Assembly (NCBI RefSeq): GCF_921292975.1
Contig: NZ_CAKLCM010000002.1
Coordinates: 372,001-436,000 of the forward strand
Reading direction: 5' to 3'
Source: Vibrio hippocampi
GTDB lineage: Bacteria > Pseudomonadota > Gammaproteobacteria > Enterobacterales > Vibrionaceae
DNA length: 64,000 nt
The translations under genes were made by a program, and so were the position numbers. Below the pieces are notes generated by a model that saw only the letters and a list, made by a program, of their open reading frames with translations, was not told the origin of the DNA and made no database searches. Below, one piece after another: positions 63,254 to 64,000 of the stretch (position 1 is the first letter of the stretch; each line of letters begins with the position of its first letter).

Positions 63254-64000
63254 TTACAGTTCCAGTAACCCATGACTCTCAAAGGCTTCAAGTCGATGCA
63301 GCCATGATTGAATATCACCGATGTTGTCTTTAATCCAATCGTCGTTGTAATAGGTATCGAGATAGCGTTCACCACCGTCACATAACAGAGTCACCACAGA
63401 GCCTCGCTCGCCTTTTTGTTGCATTTCGCAGGCAAGCAGCAGGGCACCATAGAGATTAGTGCCGGTAGAAGCGCCGACTTTACGACCTAAGATTTTTTCC
63501 AGCCAATGAATCGTTGCGATACTCGCCGCATCGGGAATGGTCATCATTTTATCGATAACGCTCGGAATAAAGCTAGGCTCTGCTCTAGGTCGTCCAATCC
63601 CTTCAATTTTACTGCCGCAATCCCCTTTCACCGCAACATTGCCAGTGAGGTAATATTGGTGGAACACCGAGTTTTCTGGGTCGACGACACAGAGCTGCGT
63701 ATCGTGCTGCTGATAACGAACAAAGCGTCCTAAGGTCGCCGATGTTCCCCCCGTTCCGGGGCTCATAACCAACCAAGTTGGGATAGGATGCGCTTCAAGC
63801 TTCATCTGATTGTAGATAGAGTTAGCGATGTTGTTATTGCCACGCCAATCGGTGGCACGTTCTGCGTAGGTGAACTGGTCCATATAGTGACCATTGAGTT
63901 CTTGAGCAAGGCGTTTTGACTCGTCATAGATCTGGTCTGAGCGCTCAACAAGGTGAGCCTGACCGCCATAAAATTCAATCTGTTCGATCTTTTTCCGAGC
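63254..64000 (-). CDS. PLP-dependent cysteine synthase family protein (partial)
   Basis: The frame runs open from the window edge (first residues ARKKIEQIEFYGG) to a stop at 63254, giving 248 C-terminal residues. It carries the PLP-phosphate loop PGTGGTSATLGRF, and the region VGASTGTNLYGALL typical of the cysteine synthase/cystathionine beta-synthase fold type II enzymes. The N-terminal part with the PLP lysine lies outside the window. Substrate specificity is unknown; it differs from CysK/CysM in its longer C-terminal part. Confidence 0.9.
   Translation of the reverse strand, partial: ARKKIEQIEFYGGQAHLVERSDQIYDESKRLAQELNGHYMDQFTYAERATDWRGNNNIANSIYNQMKLEAHPIPTWLVMSPGTGGTSATLGRFVRYQQHDTQLCVVDPENSVFHQYYLTGNVAVKGDCGSKIEGIGRPRAEPSFIPSVIDKMMTIPDAASIATIHWLEKILGRKVGASTGTNLYGALLLACEMQQKGERGSVVTLLCDGGERYLDTYYNDDWIKDNIGDIQSWLHRLEAFESHGLLEL

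Overview
The window is chromosomal DNA of a gammaproteobacterium, almost certainly a Vibrio (Vibrionaceae; species not determinable here). The evidence is the polar-flagellar order fliIJKLMNOPQR-flhBAFG-fliA-cheYZAB, the Vibrio-type ParC/ParP pair inside the chemotaxis operon, a complete ccm operon straight after it, paired FadL porins beside fadIJ, and an opp operon whose 3' UTR looks like the Vibrio sRNA OppZ. I see no prophage, insertion sequence, integron or CRISPR; nearly everything is core genome.

Layout. 1-9820: end of fliI, then fliJ, an unusually long fliK, fliL-R and flhB (C ring, export gate, hook-length control). 10018-22959: flhA, flhF, flhG, fliA, cheY, cheZ, cheA, cheB, parC, parP, cheW and a DUF2802 gene. 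Perfectly spaced sigma-54 -24/-12 elements stand before fliK and before flhA. 23349-30431: ccmABCDEFGHI, translationally coupled, for cytochrome c maturation. 30747-31601: mlaA. 31723-36043 (minus): two FadL porins, then an ECF sigma factor overlapping a DUF3379 anti-sigma candidate. 36044-36574: an intergenic region with a candidate sRNA, about 14 copies of a 7-bp repeat, and a FadR-type operator. 36575-40053: fadIJ. 40149-48410: M16 peptidase, sixA, smrB, prmB, aroC, epmC, a YfcL-family gene and an FMN reductase. 48974-54570: oppABCDF, followed by the OppZ candidate. 54856-55536: L,D-transpeptidase. 55689-56259: four identical tRNA-Tyr genes at an exact 162-bp period. 56683-60908: RND efflux pair. 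61022-64000: DUF1244 protein, a soluble double-PAS chemoreceptor, and a cysteine-synthase-family gene cut by the window edge.

How the parts work together. The first third builds and steers a single polar flagellum: FlhF/FlhG set its place and number, sigma-54 and FliA order its expression, and CheA/CheW arrays are kept at the pole by ParC/ParP. The fad block combines outer-membrane uptake (two FadL) and beta-oxidation (fadIJ), with FadR-like sites before fadI and both fadL genes. The opp operon appears to carry its own feedback RNA.

Most interesting observations: (i) three copies of a [16 protein letters not shown] motif in the CheA linker that resemble the CheY-docking ends of FliM and CheZ in the same locus; (ii) a 53-nt 3'-UTR RNA after oppF with a 12-of-13 pairing to the oppB leader; (iii) an undescribed sRNA-like unit at 36140-36306; (iv) a repeat-rich giant FliK with an internal duplication; (v) FlhB with NPEH in place of the usual NPTH autocleavage motif.
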